A stretch of 64,000 bases of DNA. Origin: Numida meleagris (Eukaryota > Chordata > Aves > Galliformes > Numididae). The notes below the pieces were generated by a model. It was given only the letters and a program-made list of their open reading frames with translations. It was not told where the DNA came from and did not search any database. Positions 60,201 to 64,000 of this stretch are shown one piece after another. The stretch covers positions 53,287,331 to 53,351,330 of the forward strand of contig NC_034411.1 in the NCBI RefSeq assembly GCF_002078875.1. The letters run 5' to 3'. Position 1 is the stretch's first letter, and the number at the start of each line of letters is the position of its first letter. The translations under genes were made by a program, and so were the position numbers.

Positions 60201-63200
60201 GCATAGAGTAAAGGAGAAATAGGGGGATACTTTTTCAAAGAGGAGGAAGTGCACTCTCAGGAAAAAGCAGATGATGTCTGACCGCAGTAATTTAAACAAC
60301 ATTCTGGTGTTTTGGGCAACCATCCATCAAAGCACAACTAAGATGTACCATAATTAGAAATAGCACAGTGAGATGGGGAAGGTAAAACTTAATGAGAAAA
60401 GACACAATGAGGATTGGTCTCTGGAGAGAAAAGCAGAGAATTTTGAAATAATCCATGTTTGTGTACATGGAAGACAAAAGAATTTCAAACATAATTACCG
60501 AGTGCAGAAAAGACGACATAAAGAGTAAATGACAAAATATGTATTACGAAGAAGCGTAGTCAGAAGGAGGAGTAGCTAATGCCCACACGTAGTTGGCATT
60601 TACTAGTGAATGCCACTGATACATGTTGTATATGTAACTGAATGAGTACAATTTGTAGAGAAAAAGAGGGTATAAGGAGGAGTAAGATTAAAAGTAGTCC
60701 ATTTTTGTTGTAAAACATGACAGTAGGTAAAGTCTGGAAGAGGAGGAGAAAATCTTTACAGAACTTTTCCTCAAAAAGTTTGTAAAATGAAGTCTCAAAG
60801 TTATTCCTTGGAAATTAAGGAATTGCCATCACCAGAATTCCATTTCTACCTTAAAATTTATCCCTCTGTGTGGGGTAGAGTTATAACACTACAGTGCATT
60901 TCTTAGCTCATATCCTAAAGTTCAGAATTACAGCATAGTAACAGTATAATAATAGATGTTAGCTATTCTGATAGCTGAATACTATCCAATAAGAAACATT
61001 TATTTCTCCAACAAACTCTTTTTCCATTCCTTTTTAATTTTAAAACCCTCTTTACCACTCTTTGTTTAATATGTAACCCCCCTTCCTGCAACATCTATTG
61101 GAGATTTTCATACCTTCGCAAGTTGAAGATTTTAGGAAATATTTAATTACTTTTTTCTTTTTCTATCAGCATATTGTTGAGAACCTAATGATGCTGTGAT
61201 AGACTTCAAATTAATATAGCAGTGCATCCAGAGCTTTTTGCAATGCTTAACTGAATGCAAACCAAGTTTCTACTGTTGAAACCATGAAGGGAGCAATTTC
61301 TGATTTATATTTGTTCATGTTTCCTCTTAATTTGCTTAATGAAACAAGTAAAACATTTCAAAATAGAACATCTAGAGTTATAGGCAAGGCAGGGCACATC
61401 TTCCCAAGGAAAATAGTTTAAAAAATTGAAGAATTCTCATGAAAGAATTTTGATTTCTTCTCAGGTGATTTGCAGCTTTCTATTTCAACACTAAATATTT
61501 TGATACATTTCAGTTGTAAACTCAAAGCTTAGATTAGATAGTTTGTTACACCAAATCAGTTTCTGTCCACACATGATCAAACAGGAATTCTTATTCTCCT
61601 CAGTTTATGAATCTCACCAGTTGTTAAGGATGAAGCATTGACGCAGTGTTTCATGAAGGACGTCATAAATTTTACACCCAAGATGCCAGACCAGAGAGAA
61701 TCACAATGTAGTGTTACCACAGCTGCGTTTGGCAAGATCAACACACCCATATACAAGACTTTTTTTTTTTTAACAAACAAACAAACAAGTCAGATCTTTG
61801 GATTAAAAACAGTGACAGAACTAATGTATGAGGTCACATATAGCCTTTTATATGTATTTAAGGGTATCTGAAGTAAATTTGATATGCAATAAGTCACAGC
61901 GCCCACTGATTTTTTCAGTTTGTTTAACTGATTCACAATATGAAAGGAAAAGTGAAAGTGCAATTATGTATGCAGACAGTATACCTTGAGTGAGGTGTGC
62001 TATATCACAACATTAATATAATGAAAAAGCTGGAATACAGTTAATAAACAAATGCAAGTTGTTGTCTTATGTGTGCATGTTTCTTTCTGGAGAACATGTG
62101 CTCTGACTATTGAAATTTTAAATAAATATTTCTGAACAACAACAGAAGCATATACTGATATTTCCATTGCAAGGAATGGAAGAAAATTCATAAAAACTGG
62201 AAGATTCATAGTTCTAATGGTCAATAAGGACCCAAGCAATTCAGGTTCTCAATATAAATGCAGTATAGAAACGCAGTTATTGTTTGCTTTTTTGTTTTTC
62301 AAGGGAGGCCATCCCATTTATTTTAATCTTCCAGTTCTTGGGCAGCTTTCCTACATTTAGAATGGAGCTCTCAATGTTGATATTCTTTGCAGCTTAGAAA
62401 ATCATTCCGCTTTGGAATAACATACAGATATTTCCATCAGAAATCTCTCAGACTCCTGAGACAAACCAAAAGCCAGAGCACTCAGATTTTAAGACTAACT
62501 AAGGAAGAAATAGATGTCTATGTATTAAAGGATGCAAAGCTGGATGGAGAGCTTAGACCTACATATGTTTATCTGTCACTGATGGATTTCAATCAGGGAA
62601 GTAGTAAACTTGTCCCATGTGTTTTCTCTGTTAATTGGTTTCGTCTATTATTCAGATTCTGAAGAATGTTAAAAGCCCCAGTGAAAACTCTGTCTGCTGT
62701 AAGACTTACCAAAACAAGTCTTTCATTTAAATGTTTCTTTCAAGAACTTGTGAAATTCCTCACCTTCATCTTTCATTCTTTGAGGAACAGGCTCTGAGGA
62801 AGTGGATGGCACCAACTAATCAGCTGCTTTGAAATCACAGACCATTTGACTGAAAAACATAAAAGATGTAATCTATTTTTCCCCTGACCTTGTGTTTCCC
62901 CCATATGAGCCTACCACCACAATATCTCCAGTTATGGATTTTGGCTGCTACTTTTGTCTATATTTTTAACAGATGGATTCATTCATTAGTACGCTTTTTC
63001 TCACGCCTGCATTTAATTTCCCTGCTCCCTCAGCCTCAAAGCACCAACTTCAAATGCAACACTTCCTCTCCCAGAGAAGTGTCACCCTCCTCAGTCCTGC
63101 CAAGGCTGATGGTACTGAGACTTCAGTGGGTTGAGGAATACATTGCATGTGTGCCGGCCACTCTACATGAGGAAAAAGCTTTCAAGCAAATATAGGAATT

Positions 63201-63883
63201 TCTTTCTGAATAAAGTGGTGATAACGGCACAAAATTTTGGTTTTATATTCACAAAAGTATTGGTTATTACTTAGCTTTTACATCTCTTGCCAATCGGTTT
63301 ACAAACTAAATCCATCTCACTGATCAGGATGTTCAACTTAACACTCAAAGTACAGGATTTTACTCACAGGTTGAGAAAAAAAAATATTTAGGGTAATGAA
63401 ACCTTCATTAACTAAGGACTTTCCGAAGGGAGACACAGAAATAAAACTTGTTTAGCTTTTAGTAGTCTGACATTATGCTGTTTATTTAGGTCAAGCTTTC
63501 TGTGTGTCTGTTAGTCCTTTAATGATTTGTTAATATCTGTAACTTTCCTTAAGGCTAAACAAATGAGGAAGCCATCTTGTTTCCACATCAATGGACCTAG
63601 CATGCTAGCAGATTGCCAAGGCAACTAGAGCTAATGTGCCCAGTATGAACACAACATGTAGGCCTCATTTCCTACAAACAGCTCCTACTGAGGTTGATTC
63701 ACCAATTAAAAGACTTTTCTGTCCTCCAGGGTTTCAGAGATGCAAATAGAGTTGTGAAGCCTGGCTGGTCATCTGCTTTACCTGGGCTAGTCACTCCTGC
63801 TGACTATCTAGTTACAGGAAAAAAAGCCAGCAAACCTGGAAACAAGTGTGCTTCTGGAATTTCTTTAAGGATTGGATTAATCC
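57292..63883. other. Repeat-poor non-coding DNA
   Basis: About 6.6 kb without a recognised transposable element. The frame at 57649-57945 has a real ATG, but no domain and low-complexity Phe/Ser content. A T-run followed by (CAAA)n lies at 61761-61788, and an A-rich run at 59910-59935. No gene is supported. Confidence 0.5.
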
Positions 63884-64000
63884 AGAAAAAGGAAAGGAAA
63901 GAAAGAAGGAGAAGGGAAAGGAGAAGGGAAAGGAGAAGGGAAAGGAGAAGGGAAAGGAGAAGGGAAAGGAGAAGGGAAAGGAGAAGGGAAAGGAGAAGGG
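63884..64000. repeat. Purine minisatellite, 12-bp unit, open at the window edge
   Basis: From 63907 to the last base the unit AGGAGAAGGGAA is repeated almost eight times without any mismatch. It is preceded by about 23 bases of less regular purine. The array leaves the window, so its full length is unknown. Confidence 0.97.

Noticed and set aside
62387..62662. 91-codon frame with helical, basic N-terminus (MQLRKSFRFGITYRYFHQKS)
   Set aside because: No family is recognised, and there is no supporting promoter or splice context. It is likely a chance frame.

Overview
The window looks like nuclear DNA of a bird, most likely a galliform such as chicken. The reasons are many 5'-truncated CR1 LINE copies with the avian CR1 3' end (repeats of ATTCTATGATTCT), internally deleted mariner elements that resemble the chicken Galluhop/Mariner1_GG family, and LTRs of an avian endogenous retrovirus type. 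The DNA is AT-rich, has no visible CpG island, and holds no operon-like or multi-exon gene structure that I can recognise. I find no host protein-coding gene, tRNA or rRNA that the sequence supports. Nearly all open frames are short chance frames or pieces of CR1 and retroviral sequence.

Layout. 0.5-2.3 kb is a dense cluster: a CR1 tail, a mariner miniature element and an LTR whose middle has become a purine repeat. 4.2-5.7 kb holds two CR1 copies in opposite orientation. 7.0-7.5 kb is a second mariner copy. 9.6-13.8 kb has two short CR1 tails and a second LTR. 17.8-19.3 kb has a CR1 with much of the reverse transcriptase C-terminal region readable, then a third mariner copy. From 19.3 to 37.0 kb there is almost no recognisable interspersed repeat, only simple repeats and one self-complementary AGTACTTTAG cluster. 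37.0-38.05 kb is a CR1 with an internal duplication. 44.3-49.2 kb is another dense cluster: a CR1, a broken retroviral element (leader with a 30-bp tandem repeat, primer-binding-like site and LTR), three short CR1 pieces, and a CR1 fragment from the endonuclease side of ORF2. 56.75-57.29 kb is an LTR insertion with a perfect 5-bp target duplication, interrupted by a 245-bp assembly gap. The right edge runs into a perfect 12-bp purine minisatellite.

How the parts relate. The elements are independent insertions and do not form a functional system. Two patterns stand out. All four LTRs and all three mariner copies lie on the minus strand, and the three mariner copies share one internal deletion, which means they were spread from a single deleted progenitor by a transposase supplied in trans. 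I did not find a convincing new biological system. The most useful leads are the fresh LTR across the gap, the retroviral leader repeat, the miniature mariner family and the repeat-poor interval. Family names are from memory of avian repeats and were not searched.
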